Shown piece by piece: positions 1 to 8,426 of a DNA stretch of 20,510 bases. Where the stretch lies: positions 1-20,510 of the IMG/VR virus record IMGVR_UViG_3300025096_000171; one strand, given 5' to 3'. A program made the position numbers and the translations under genes. The DNA is from a virus. Positions within the stretch are counted from its first letter, which is position 1; the number at the start of each line of letters is the position of its first letter. The notes beneath the pieces are model-generated. The model had not been told where the DNA came from. It was given only the letters and a program-made list of their open reading frames with translations, and made no database searches.

Positions 1-2128
1 CAGATATCCTCGCCTTAAAATTCCTTACTCTAGCATTCTGCTCAAAAGTATTTGTAGCGGGAGTAAGATGAGAATGAGATGATACTATAACTTCCTTTTT
101 AGGTGCAAACATACCCTTAACACCTTCCATAAGATTTCCACCCATTTTCTTTACTCCTTCCCACATTTCACCTGCTTTCTTCTTAATATTTTCTCTAAAT
201 TCTTTTGCTTTCTGTTCGTCTATTTCCTTTTGCTTTTCCTTTACAGATTTTGCTGTAACTGCTTTAGGTACCGGAGCATCCCCTTTAGGAATACTAGGAG
301 CACTAGGAAATGCACCAGGCATAAAGGAATTAGCAACATGAGGAATTAAGAAAGGTAATCCAAAAGGAGTAAGTAAAAATAAATTAGGTATCTTAAGCAA
401 TCTTCCACCTTCAACATACTTATTAAGACCTGGAATAAATTGAGCAATAAATCCCAAAACTTCTTGTACTCCTGGAAGTTTTCTTAATGCATCAATTACA
501 GACCATCCACCAATAAAAGGAACCCAATTTGGTATCGATACTGAAAGTAATTTCGGACCTCCAGGAATCTTTTCAATCACATTACCAATCAAATCACCAG
601 GTCTAATATCGGGTATAGGAATAGTTGGAAAATCATCAATTAATCTTGTAATACCTTCTTTAAAGAAAGTATATATTGATCCAGCTCCTTCCACTATTTT
701 ACCAACAACCTTACCAAATAAATCTTTTAACTTACCAATAGCAGCAGATAATCCACCACCCAAAATCAAATCATACATCATATCACCAAGGAAAACACCC
801 ATCATTTCCCCAAGGATTGTCATACCTGGTGTTATCAATGGTCCTAAGAATCCACCTAATCCTCCAGTTCCAAGAGCTAATGCACCCGTTACAGCAACAC
901 CAGCAATAGAACCAAGAAAACCACCCAATGCTGCACCAAATGCCTTAAATAATGCTTGACTTAAAGGTTCTCCTGACATTAAAGAAATGACAGCAGTAAT
1001 GATAGGACCAATAATAGGAATCCTACCAAATGCCTTAGTAGCACCTTTACCTAAAAACTTTATTGATGCTCGTTTAACTCCTCTTAATGCTCCACGTTTT
1101 AAAATGCTACTACCAACCTTTCCGGCACCAGTTCCTCCAATTTTACTTCCTATCGCTGAAATACCCTTACCAGCTAATCCTTTAACACTCTGCCATGCTC
1201 CTTTCGCAAGATTTCCCGCAGCACCACGAGTCATCCAATTAATCGCTTGAGCAGCAAATTTAATCGCAGATTTAGCAACAGACCAAACAAATTTTATATT
1301 TTTAACAATAGTTTCAAATATCTGTTTACCTATAATCTTCCATACTAAAAATCCTGCAACCAAATTCTTCAAATTGTTCATAAAGATGCCAAATTTTTCA
1401 GCACCTTCTTCACCAAAAATACCCTTTACTGCCTTCTCTCCTATAGAAACTAACTGATATCCCCAATCAACAAGAGTCGTAAATGCCTCAAATAAAAACA
1501 TAGCAGTATTGACAATACCATCAATCACTCCAGCAACTATAGGAAGAAACTTCTTCAATGCAGGTAAAAAATCAATCATTTTTACCGCAACCCATCCCAA
1601 TATTATACCTGTAAAGAAATCTAATAATTTTGCCCACAAACTTTTAACTTGCTTAGGTACCAATTTACCTACATTTGGTCCTTTCTTCTTACCCTTTTCT
1701 AAATCTGCCTCATCACCTTTACGTTCTACCTTCTCTGCTGCTTGTTTTTGATCTGCTAATTGCTTCTGTTGTAATGTATATGTTCCTTTAAGAAGGCTAT
1801 CAACTGATATAACAGACGATTTTATCTTAATCAGACTTCCTTCTAAAGTTTCCGTTCCACCTTCTTCTACTCCACCTCCAGTATGTTGCTGAATAGAAGA
1901 TACTGAAGTAGAAATAGGTATTGTTGCTAAAGGACCACCTACCTGAGGAGATGCTGTTGAAGTTTCTTCACCATCTTGACCCATCATTTTTTGTGCTGCT
2001 TCTCTTCTTGCCGCTACCTTCTTTCTCCTATCACCAAGCATCTTCTTGCCTCTGGTAACCACTTTATCGGTGCCCATTGCTTTTGCTTCTCTTTTTAATA
2101 ATCCCTTTGCTAATTTTGCTAAAGACAT
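1..2128 (-). CDS. Large virion structural protein, C-terminus cut by window edge
   Basis: An open frame runs from ATG at 2128 to the left edge with no in-frame stop, giving at least 709 residues (N-terminal part only). The N-terminus is basic (MSLAKLAKGLLKREAK), followed by a polar, probably coiled segment (about 95-140), a KKKG patch, then LLDFFTGIILG (169-178). Long Ala/Gly-rich hydrophobic stretches follow (about 250-420). The stretch with VDS, the basic patch and FFTGIILG recurs in the upstream 754-aa gene, so the two are probably paralogous. The start is 4 bases after that gene's stop, implying co-transcription with gp51, gp26 and gp54. Cyanophage genomes often carry such large virion proteins near baseplate hub genes. 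A tail or baseplate position is inferred; a tape-measure-like role cannot be excluded. Confidence 0.75.
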   Translation of the reverse strand, partial: MSLAKLAKGLLKREAKAMGTDKVVTRGKKMLGDRRKKVAARREAAQKMMGQDGEETSTASPQVGGPLATIPISTSVSSIQQHTGGGVEEGGTETLEGSLIKIKSSVISVDSLLKGTYTLQQKQLADQKQAAEKVERKGDEADLEKGKKKGPNVGKLVPKQVKSLWAKLLDFFTGIILGWVAVKMIDFLPALKKFLPIVAGVIDGIVNTAMFLFEAFTTLVDWGYQLVSIGEKAVKGIFGEEGAEKFGIFMNNLKNLVAGFLVWKIIGKQIFETIVKNIKFVWSVAKSAIKFAAQAINWMTRGAAGNLAKGAWQSVKGLAGKGISAIGSKIGGTGAGKVGSSILKRGALRGVKRASIKFLGKGATKAFGRIPIIGPIITAVISLMSGEPLSQALFKAFGAALGGFLGSIAGVAVTGALALGTGGLGGFLGPLITPGMTILGEMMGVFLGDMMYDLILGGGLSAAIGKLKDLFGKVVGKIVEGAGSIYTFFKEGITRLIDDFPTIPIPDIRPGDLIGNVIEKIPGGPKLLSVSIPNWVPFIGGWSVIDALRKLPGVQEVLGFIAQFIPGLNKYVEGGRLLKIPNLFLLTPFGLPFLIPHVANSFMPGAFPSAPSIPKGDAPVPKAVTAKSVKEKQKEIDEQKAKEFRENIKKKAGEMWEGVKKMGGNLMEGVKGMFAPKKEVIVSSHSHLTPATNTFEQNARVRNFKARIS

Positions 2129-2132
2129 ATTT

Positions 2133-4397
2133 CTATATCACTATCCCCAATACAGCAAGTTTATTAGCTGATATTTTTTTAGCAGCATCAATTTGAGGAA
2201 TATCTTTAGTATTTGCACCCCCTCCACCACCTACCTGATTAAGAGCCTCCATACCAGCCATCGCTAATTCACCATCATAAGCCATTGTTGTTGGAGGTTT
2301 GGGAGAAAGGGGTTTAATTCCTTCACCTATTGGTGGTTTAGAAGTTTTCATAATAGGACTACCTGCCTTAATATCAACAGAAGCAATCCCCATAATTCTA
2401 GGAGTTCCTGAAATACCAGAAATACCATTTATACCCACACCATCAGCACCATCAGCACCAGAAATACCATTTATACCCGCACCATCAGCACCAGAAATAC
2501 CAGAAATACCAGAAGCACCAATCGAACCCATTACACCATCTACCGCATCTTTACCAAACATTCCTTCAGCAACTTTAGATAATGGTGATCCTGCAAATGA
2601 TTCTTTTGCTTGACCCATCAATCCCTGTACTGCTGGCATCTGCATCATTTGTTGTACCATTGGATTATCCATCATATTCTGACCCATCCCTTTCATCATT
2701 GCTCGATGCGGAGAAGTTAGTTTTCCAGCAATTTGTCTTAACATACCTGCAGGACCACTCTTTATAGCATCACCGATTCCTAAATGAGGAGCAAACATAT
2801 TTGCTGCTTTACTAGCAATATTTAAAACACCACTGCCTCTTTGACCTTTCTGTCCAGAAGCGCCATCTATTCCAGAAACACCAGAAGCACCATCCATACC
2901 AGGAGCACCAGGATGACCCCCTCTTGGAGTGACTACTTTCATATTAGAATGATCTTTTTTATGTTTCGTATCTACCTTTTCCTGAGTACTTTCCTTATCA
3001 TCTTTCTTGCCAAAATTAAACAATCCCCCAAATAATCCTTTATCCTCCTCTTTTTCCTTTAACCCTTCAGATTTTTGTGGTTGAGATCCTCCCACTGGAC
3101 CACCTTCTTTAAAAGCAGGAACTCCTTCTTTTACTGATGGTTTATTCGTTGCACCCGCAGCAGCATTTAATGAAAGAAGAGCATCTACGCCATACTTTTG
3201 GACCGCTTCCTTACTTAAAACAAACTCACCATCAGTAAGCATTGCAGGAACTTTATCATCTCCTTTCTCACCCCTTACTTGTCCGCCTTCTTGAGATTCG
3301 ACAGGACCACCCTCTGCCATTCCTTGAGCAGGCTGGACATTCTGCAAATCTTTCTGAGTTTTTTCAGCAGAACCTTGTACAGGTTGGACCTGTGATTGTG
3401 ATTCGCCAGTATCTTCCGTAGGAATATCTTTACTAACTTCCTCTGACTGATTTTTTACATCACTAACTATATCTACTCCAACCTTTTTCGCATCTTTATC
3501 AACATCCTTTAAAGCATCATTAATACCAGGAACCCATCCAAATAATTGCTTGACTATATTCACAATCTTAGGAATAGACCATGCCAATAAAGCAACCACT
3601 CCTGCAATAAAAGTAACTCCTGGCCCTACAAATGCCATAATAGTAGCAACTAAAACAGGCCACCAATCTTTTAAAAATTTAAATAAAGAACCAACTTTCT
3701 TTTTATTTGCTGGATCAGTAAACCAGTCAAATAATTTCATCACTGCTCTTCCTAATATAATTCCAGTGAGAAATTCAATAATCTTACTAAAAATTCCCTT
3801 CACAGGTTCTATTATTTTTTCTCCTACCTTCTTAATTCCAGCAAATGCTTTACCACCAAGTTCTAATGCTTTCTCTTTAAATCCTCTTTTCTTTTGTTCC
3901 TTTTCATTACGGGCATCATCAGAAGCATCTTTTTGAAGACCTTGTTGATCCATCAAAGTTTGCTTAATAGAATCAACTCCACCAGCAATCTCCCGAACAA
4001 TACCTAACAAACCATCTAAAGGTGATGCCGGTTGCTCTGGTGCTTCTATATCCTTTAATAATTCTCCTCCTGGTTGACGAAGAGCAAGAGCACTAGCACC
4101 TGTTGTATCTGCTGGAACAGCCTTCTCTGCTCCACCTATCGCACTACCTTTTTTAAATGCAGCTGCAGATATAGTTGTCTTCTTTAATTTCATCGCAGGA
4201 CTAGGATTCTCTGCTTTCCTCGCTGCTCTTATTCTTTTTACTTCATCCTGTAATAGTGGGATTCTATAATCACTAGCGTCTAATGTATTAACAGCCTCCA
4301 TTAAAGCACTAAGATAATCCGTATCGGATTCAATATCCACCATCTCATATCCGAGATCTGTTAGTATCTTTATAGGACTAGTGCTAGTAACGGGCAT
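2133..4397 (-). CDS. Large virion structural protein with collagen-like repeats
   Basis: This 754-aa protein starts at ATG 4397, overlapping the end of gp51 by 14 bases. Visible in order: a polar N-terminus, VDSIKQTLMDQQ (141-152), a basic EQKKRG patch, IIEFLTGIILG (206-216), a hydrophobic stretch (about 245-290), a charged low-complexity linker, the motif DKVPAMLTDGEFVLS (381-395), and two collagen-like Gly-X-Y stretches (497-521 and 628-664). The LTxGEFV motif recurs in phage tail and virion proteins, and collagen-like repeats are common in phage fibres and appendages. Shared segments with the downstream gene suggest a duplicated pair. Assignment to the virion follows from gp51 and gp26 next door; the exact position is unknown. 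Confidence 0.8.
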   Translation of the reverse strand: MPVTSTSPIKILTDLGYEMVDIESDTDYLSALMEAVNTLDASDYRIPLLQDEVKRIRAARKAENPSPAMKLKKTTISAAAFKKGSAIGGAEKAVPADTTGASALALRQPGGELLKDIEAPEQPASPLDGLLGIVREIAGGVDSIKQTLMDQQGLQKDASDDARNEKEQKKRGFKEKALELGGKAFAGIKKVGEKIIEPVKGIFSKIIEFLTGIILGRAVMKLFDWFTDPANKKKVGSLFKFLKDWWPVLVATIMAFVGPGVTFIAGVVALLAWSIPKIVNIVKQLFGWVPGINDALKDVDKDAKKVGVDIVSDVKNQSEEVSKDIPTEDTGESQSQVQPVQGSAEKTQKDLQNVQPAQGMAEGGPVESQEGGQVRGEKGDDKVPAMLTDGEFVLSKEAVQKYGVDALLSLNAAAGATNKPSVKEGVPAFKEGGPVGGSQPQKSEGLKEKEEDKGLFGGLFNFGKKDDKESTQEKVDTKHKKDHSNMKVVTPRGGHPGAPGMDGASGVSGIDGASGQKGQRGSGVLNIASKAANMFAPHLGIGDAIKSGPAGMLRQIAGKLTSPHRAMMKGMGQNMMDNPMVQQMMQMPAVQGLMGQAKESFAGSPLSKVAEGMFGKDAVDGVMGSIGASGISGISGADGAGINGISGADGADGVGINGISGISGTPRIMGIASVDIKAGSPIMKTSKPPIGEGIKPLSPKPPTTMAYDGELAMAGMEALNQVGGGGGANTKDIPQIDAAKKISANKLAVLGIVI
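2416..2520 (-). repeat. Tandem DNA repeat encoding collagen-like Gly-X-Y
   Basis: A direct repeat with an offset of 42 bases (copies begin at 2416 and 2458, at least 21 identical bases each), followed by shorter 9-base units, encodes the G-I-S-G-A-D-G stretch of the 754-aa virion protein. Such repeats can expand or contract by recombination and change the length of the collagen-like rod. Confidence 0.7.
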
Positions 4398-4563
4398 TAG
4401 ATTTTTCTTGATTCCGTTTTAATTCTTCCTCTTCGAGGTGCAATCGTAGAAGTCCGACATAAATGTCTCGCTCCCAGGGCATCATATTTTCAATCTCTGT
4501 TAAGCTATATTTATGGTACTGCATCAATGCAAAATTGAGCCTGAAGTAATTCTCCAGATCCAT
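4384..4563 (-). CDS. 51: gp51-like baseplate hub assembly protein
   Basis: The product is about 59 residues, starts MDLENYFRLNFALMQYHKYS and contains ENMMPWERDIYVGLL, the pattern found in short cyanophage gp51-like proteins. In T4, gp51 helps assemble the baseplate hub and is not a major virion part. The gene lies directly after gp26, another hub gene. ATG 4563 was chosen because AGGG sits about 9 bases upstream; ATG 4572, which would add three residues (MVH), has its purine run touching the start codon. It is much shorter than T4 gp51, as usual in cyanophages. The name rests on pattern and context. Confidence 0.7.
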   Translation of the reverse strand: MDLENYFRLNFALMQYHKYSLTEIENMMPWERDIYVGLLRLHLEEEELKRNQEKSNARY

Positions 4564-4574
4564 ATGCACCATCC

Positions 4575-5294
4575 CTAGGCGAAAAAAGACGCCAGACCCT
4601 CAAGTACTACATCACTCTCAACTTTTGTCTGTGGATTTGTCACCTTAATTGTATGTGATAATTTAGGCATTGTCTCAAAGAACTTCTCAATTTCCTTAAA
4701 CTGACCTGAATTCATAGACTCAAGAAATTCATTCACTTCTTTCTTAGTACAATCTGCAGTAGCCCAAACTTCATCTTCATTATAAATTTTATCAATACAA
4801 GTAGCAATCAATTGAAATGACTGATCCATTGCATTCTTCTCATTAAAATCAAAATTGTTCTTAATAAATTGATCCAAAGATGGATACTTCATTTCCATCA
4901 TCAAATTTTCATCCAATTGAATCTTATTGGTATGATCTTCACTCTTCTGAACTTGAATATCATCCAAGAAGATATCAACAGTTACTTGAGTTTCTCCATC
5001 ATCAGGGCAAACAATATTAACTTCCAATTCCTCTCCCACGGATTTACCACGGATATTAAGGAACAAGAATTCAATATCAAAAGTAGGAAGATTTTCTACT
5101 TTGATTCCTTTTGTAAGAACACAGCTCTTAAGTACTGCTTTGATAGCAGTTGTAATTTGCTTTGTATCTTCACTCTCTAAAGCAAGTACAAGTAATTTCT
5201 CTTCTTTTACAAGAAAAGGTCTAAATTGGATCGTTTTTTCAGTTGATGGTAAAACCAATTCATAGGTTGGCGTCGCAATCTTTGGTAAAGGCAT
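4575..5294 (-). CDS. 26: gp26-like baseplate hub subunit
   Basis: This 239-aa protein begins MPLPKIATPTYELVLPSTEK and continues with FRPFLVKEEKLLVLALES, typical of the T4 gp26 family (T4 gp26 is 208 aa). That family supplies a baseplate hub subunit, also described in other myoviruses as a T4-like baseplate chaperone. Residues about 82-150 are acidic and predicted to be beta-rich. A perfect TATAAATA late-promoter box lies about 27 bases upstream (5321-5328), fitting late expression. No clear Shine-Dalgarno sequence precedes the ATG. The stop lies 2 bases before the gp51 ATG at 4572 (11 before 4563). Family identity is fairly secure from the N-terminal motif and the gp51 neighbour. Confidence 0.8.
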   Translation of the reverse strand: MPLPKIATPTYELVLPSTEKTIQFRPFLVKEEKLLVLALESEDTKQITTAIKAVLKSCVLTKGIKVENLPTFDIEFLFLNIRGKSVGEELEVNIVCPDDGETQVTVDIFLDDIQVQKSEDHTNKIQLDENLMMEMKYPSLDQFIKNNFDFNEKNAMDQSFQLIATCIDKIYNEDEVWATADCTKKEVNEFLESMNSGQFKEIEKFFETMPKLSHTIKVTNPQTKVESDVVLEGLASFFA

Positions 5295-5320
5295 AATGTG
5301 TTATAAAATTTCAGAATGTA

Positions 5321-5328
5321 TATTTATA
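5321..5328 (-). promoter_or_regulatory. T4-type late promoter box before gp26
   Basis: Read on the minus strand the sequence is TATAAATA, identical to the T4 late-promoter -10-like box, which is recognised by RNA polymerase with gp55, gp33 and the gp45 clamp. It lies 27 bases upstream of the gp26 ATG. A start site would be expected around 5305-5312. Confidence 0.65.
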
Positions 5329-5359
5329 TATAGGAGGTTTTTAAAAAAGTCCTCCTATA
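5329..5359. terminator. Hairpin at 3' end of gp54, possible terminator
   Basis: TATAGGAGG (5329-5337) and CCTCCTATA (5351-5359) form a perfect 9-bp stem around an A/T-rich loop. It spans the gp54 stop codon and abuts the gp26 late promoter. On the minus strand it is followed by ATAAATATAC rather than a clean U run, so terminator function is only possible; a processing or stability hairpin is as likely. Confidence 0.4.
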
Positions 5360-6105
5360 AGTTCTCTTGCGATTCCACCAGAACCAGGTAAATGTTTATT
5401 AGCAAAATCTCCAAGCGCATCTTTAGCCATGTTAATAAAGGGATTCTCATTTGGTTGCCCCCTTCCCGCAGCAGGAGATCTAACTGCTTGTGATGAAATA
5501 TTCTGATCAAGATTATTTAGAATATATCTCATATATGTCATTGATACAGTAGTCTTTAATAAACTAGAAGAATCATATGTAACAGGCATAGAACTTATTG
5601 CTTTTGGCCATGCCTTTACAAATTCATATTCCAATATTCCACTTTGCTTCTCGTCAAAACTTCTTTCAAATTTTCTAACCTTTAATCCTTGTTTTGCCAT
5701 ATAAGTATCGGGATACCTTGCTCTATAAGTATAATTATCACTCTTTGCCGGACCCTCTTCTTCATTCATTACACCCTTCATCCACTTCTCAAAAAATTTA
5801 ATAGGTAAATAATTTTCTGCATCACAATAAAATGTAAAATCCATACTCTCATCAAACATTCTACGATATCCATGTCTCTCTGTTACACCAGTAAAATCAT
5901 TATTAATATCTATCGTTGCGATTTGTGATCCTGGTAGGGAAACCTCAGAACAATTTAATTGCAATTTCCACCTATCAGAACTACTTAATTCTGATGTATC
6001 CATAAAAGGGGGAAATGGAATTTCAACTTCAAAATGAGAAGTTAAAGCGGGATTGAGTAAGTTTGTCTTTACGTCAGAAACGCCTCTTACGGTCGGGGTA
6101 GTCAT
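5341..6105 (-). CDS. 54: gp54-like baseplate tail-tube initiator
   Basis: This 254-aa protein has a tail-tube-like pattern: an N-terminal FEVEIPFPP, the central CSEVSLPGSQIATIDINNDF, then FERSFDEKQ and YEFVKAWPKAISSMPVTY followed by a TVSMTYMRYIL strand. These are features of the gp19/gp54/gp48 tube-fold family. T4 gp54 (320 aa) sits on the central hub and starts tail-tube polymerisation. Size, neighbours gp26 and gp51, and gp48 across the divergent gap support gp54 rather than gp19. The Gly-rich C-terminus (GSGGIARELIGGLF) is not assigned. ATG 6105 is the only reasonable start. A distant tail-tube paralogue remains possible. Confidence 0.75.
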   Translation of the reverse strand: MTTPTVRGVSDVKTNLLNPALTSHFEVEIPFPPFMDTSELSSSDRWKLQLNCSEVSLPGSQIATIDINNDFTGVTERHGYRRMFDESMDFTFYCDAENYLPIKFFEKWMKGVMNEEEGPAKSDNYTYRARYPDTYMAKQGLKVRKFERSFDEKQSGILEYEFVKAWPKAISSMPVTYDSSSLLKTTVSMTYMRYILNNLDQNISSQAVRSPAAGRGQPNENPFINMAKDALGDFANKHLPGSGGIARELIGGLF

Positions 6106-6106
6106 T

Positions 6107-6114
6107 TATAAATA
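6107..6114 (+). promoter_or_regulatory. T4-type late promoter box before gp4
   Basis: The exact late box TATAAATA lies 33 bases upstream of the gp4 ATG in the 41-base divergent gap. It should drive gp4, the next unknown gene, gp48 and gp53 late in infection. On the other strand the same ATTTATAAAT dyad reads TATAAATG and includes the gp54 start codon. Confidence 0.65.
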
Positions 6115-6146
6115 ATTTTTACCTTATATATTATGTAGCCACGATA

Positions 6147-6590
6147 ATGGCGGAAAGTAAAAAAAGTCTATTCAAACCCACTAAACCAAAGAAATATAAA
6201 GGTAATGTTAATAATATTATTTGCCGTAGTTCTTGGGAAGCAAAATTCTGTAATTACTGTGATTTAAATGAAAATATTATAGAGTGGGGTAGTGAAGAAT
6301 TTTGGATACCTTATCGTTCTCCACTAGATAATAGGGTGCATCGTTATTTTCCAGATTTTCTCATAAAAATAAAAGAAAATACTGGCAATCTAAAAACATA
6401 TGTCATTGAAGTAAAACCAAGAAAACAAACTCGACCTCCCATTAAAAGAAAAAAAGTGTCAAAGAACTTTATTCGCGAATCTACAACATATGCAGTAAAT
6501 CAAGCAAAATGGGAAGCAGCAGATGCTTGGTGTAAAGATAGAAAAATTGAATTCAAAATCATCACCGAAAAAGAACTAGGAATTAGGTAA
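6147..6590 (+). CDS. 4: gp4-like head completion protein, nuclease fold
   Basis: This 147-aa protein matches the T4 gp4 (gp50/65) head-completion family: NIICRSSWEAKFCNYCDLN (23-41), then YFPDFLI (67-73) and YVIEVKP (85-91). D70, E88 and K90 fit a PD-(D/E)XK nuclease core like that of TnsA-type endonucleases, and E31 could be a further active-site acid. In T4 the protein acts after DNA packaging, before the tail joins the head. The length is close to T4 gp4 (150 aa). It is the first gene of the plus-strand late group, behind a TATAAATA promoter, and its TAA shares a base with the next ATG (TAATG). Confidence 0.85.
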   Translation: MAESKKSLFKPTKPKKYKGNVNNIICRSSWEAKFCNYCDLNENIIEWGSEEFWIPYRSPLDNRVHRYFPDFLIKIKENTGNLKTYVIEVKPRKQTRPPIKRKKVSKNFIRESTTYAVNQAKWEAADAWCKDRKIEFKIITEKELGIR

Positions 6591-7039
6591 TGCCAAACTT
6601 AAACGATTTTGGATTAGGTCCTTACGAAGCATTTGAAAAATATGTTGCAAATCCCGAATCTGAATTTTTAGAATCACATCCTACTGCAAGAGTAGAAAAA
6701 CTTAAAAGATTAGTTGAAGAAGCAAATACAGATGATGTAGAAGATATTATGCTCATCATCATGGAAGTTTTTAATCAAACTGTCACTCCTATACCAGAAC
6801 CAGGAAACTTCTATACATTTGTCTATAATGCCAAAACTCCTAAAATCTCTTATGACCAACATCCACTCATTGCCTGTGTAGATTTACTTCCGTGGGGATT
6901 TAGGGGACTTAACTTCCACTGGCAAAATTATCGAAATTATACATGGGAAGAACTTGCAGGACAACTCTATATTGTTGAATATCAAGAGCTAGATGAGTTA
7001 CTTTCATTACAATATGGAAAATTCTTGCTAAATAAATAA
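6590..7039 (+). CDS. Conserved cyanophage protein of unknown function
   Basis: This 149-aa protein overlaps the gp4 stop by one base (TAATG) and precedes gp48 by 15 bases, so it is probably late and connected with tail or head assembly. The N-terminal half is acidic and helical (VEKLKRLVEEANTDDVEDIM). The C-terminal half holds PEPGNFYTFVYNAKTPK and YDQHPLI, then GFRGLNFHW. That pattern (a FYxFxYxAK strand, YDxxPL, then GxxGLNxHx) occurs in small proteins of many T4-like phages, by recollection only. No catalytic motif was seen. Confidence 0.75.
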   Translation: MPNLNDFGLGPYEAFEKYVANPESEFLESHPTARVEKLKRLVEEANTDDVEDIMLIIMEVFNQTVTPIPEPGNFYTFVYNAKTPKISYDQHPLIACVDLLPWGFRGLNFHWQNYRNYTWEELAGQLYIVEYQELDELLSLQYGKFLLNK

Positions 7040-7054
7040 AAAGATTACTATCTA

Positions 7055-8425
7055 ATGGAATATAGCCCCACAGCCACAGTAGGAGAAACAGGATACTGGG
7101 GAGATAAATATGGAGATTCCTCTACTGGTAACCAATTTCAAATTTGGAACTGGAACTCCGGCCAATATAAAGGGAATTTAGGAGGAGCCAAATATTATCC
7201 TGTCACAAATAAAGATAATGGTGATATTGCAATAGTAAAAGTTAATAATGAAGGTGATGACTATTCTATTGGTACAGTAAAAAATGGTAGTGGAGATTTT
7301 GTAAATTATGGAGCATCACAAGAAGAAAATTATTATTTTAACCTCCCTATAAATGCGGAAGGGATAAAAAAACATGCTCTTCAAACTGCTAATCTAGAAT
7401 ATAAAAACCTCCCCGTAGGAAATAAACCAAGCAAAACACCAAATCAACTTCTATTCAGTAACGCACACAATACCCAAATAATCCCAGCATTTGATGATTC
7501 CAATATTCCACCTGGTGTTTCAGAATCAGTTGCTGTTGCTACAAACCAAACAGGTCAAAGTGGAAATATCTCTGGTAATTCAGGTGGTATTAGTGGAACG
7601 TATATGGCATTTCCTGGTGGTATTATAGCCTCAGGAAATGACTATATTGAAATTGCTGATTTAGAATACATACCTAGTGAAATAGCATCTGGTGGTGGAA
7701 GCTGGACACGTAATAGGGGTGGAGGTAATGATGCTGCAGGAAGAGTGAATACTAGAATAATCCTCCCAATTCCAGGAGGAATCAACGATTCCAATGGAGT
7801 ATCCTGGGGTGAAGGTAAAATGAATCCAATCGAAACAGGAGCAGCTAACCTAGCATTAGGTGCCGTAGAAGGAGGTGGAGACGGATTTACAACGGCTGGT
7901 GAACAGATGGCAAACACCATACAAGGTAATAAAGGACAAATATCCAAAGCGCTTAAAGCCGCAATCGTAGGTGGTGTCACAGGAACAAATGCTCAATTCC
8001 TCCAAAGAACAGAAGGAATGGTAATGAATCCTAATATGGAACTACTTTTCGGTGGTCCTACCTTAAGAACTTTCACTTTTAATTTTAAACTTTCCCCAAG
8101 AAATAACCGTGAATCTGAAACAATCGTTAAAATTATTCATCACTTTAAAAGAAGTATGGCACCTAAAGCAGAAGGTCCAATGCTATTCTTAAGATCCCCC
8201 CAAACATGGAGACTTACATATAAACACAAAGGTGGAGATCACAAATTCTTAAACAAATTTAAAGAATGTGCAATGACTAATTGTTCTGTTCAATATACTG
8301 ATGGTGGTAATTATTCAACTTATGAAGATGGTGCAATGACAACATATGGATTAGGTCTTACTTTCCAAGAACTGGAACCAATATTCCAGAATGATTATAA
8401 AGGTTCAAACGAAATAGGTTACTAA
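7055..8425 (+). CDS. 48: gp48-like baseplate tail-tube cap
   Basis: This 456-aa protein (T4 gp48 is 364 aa) has a tail-tube fold at its C-terminus: MNPNMELLFGGPTLRTFTFN (about 325-344), FKLSPRNNRESETIVKIIHH, then MAPKAEGPMLFLRSPQTWRL, NKFKECAMTNCSVQYTDGG and a final LTFQELEPIF. In T4, gp48 sits on gp54 and caps the baseplate hub where the tube starts. The N-terminal half is Gly/Asn/Ser-rich (for example GQSGNISGNSGGISG, about 168-182) and looks like an added low-complexity region. It lies between an unknown late gene and gp53, with one base between its stop and the gp53 ATG. Confidence 0.85.
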   Translation: MEYSPTATVGETGYWGDKYGDSSTGNQFQIWNWNSGQYKGNLGGAKYYPVTNKDNGDIAIVKVNNEGDDYSIGTVKNGSGDFVNYGASQEENYYFNLPINAEGIKKHALQTANLEYKNLPVGNKPSKTPNQLLFSNAHNTQIIPAFDDSNIPPGVSESVAVATNQTGQSGNISGNSGGISGTYMAFPGGIIASGNDYIEIADLEYIPSEIASGGGSWTRNRGGGNDAAGRVNTRIILPIPGGINDSNGVSWGEGKMNPIETGAANLALGAVEGGGDGFTTAGEQMANTIQGNKGQISKALKAAIVGGVTGTNAQFLQRTEGMVMNPNMELLFGGPTLRTFTFNFKLSPRNNRESETIVKIIHHFKRSMAPKAEGPMLFLRSPQTWRLTYKHKGGDHKFLNKFKECAMTNCSVQYTDGGNYSTYEDGAMTTYGLGLTFQELEPIFQNDYKGSNEIGY

Positions 8426-8426
8426 A

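Noticed and set aside
987-1751. Plus-strand frames of 80-87 codons opposite the first virion gene
   Set aside because: They are antisense to a 709-codon open frame with clear protein pattern, are Pro/Ile-rich and have no ribosome site.
2299-2613. Plus-strand frame with Ile-Pro-Glu repeats
   Set aside because: It is the reverse complement of the collagen-like repeat; its repeats are a by-product of the Gly-X-Y codons.
4506-4513. CATAAATA on the minus strand as a late promoter for the 754-aa virion gene
   Set aside because: One mismatch to TATAAATA, within gp51, and common by chance in this AT-rich DNA.
7642-7980. Minus-strand 112-codon frame inside gp48
   Set aside because: Antisense to a recognisable gp48 gene and low-complexity; no start signals.
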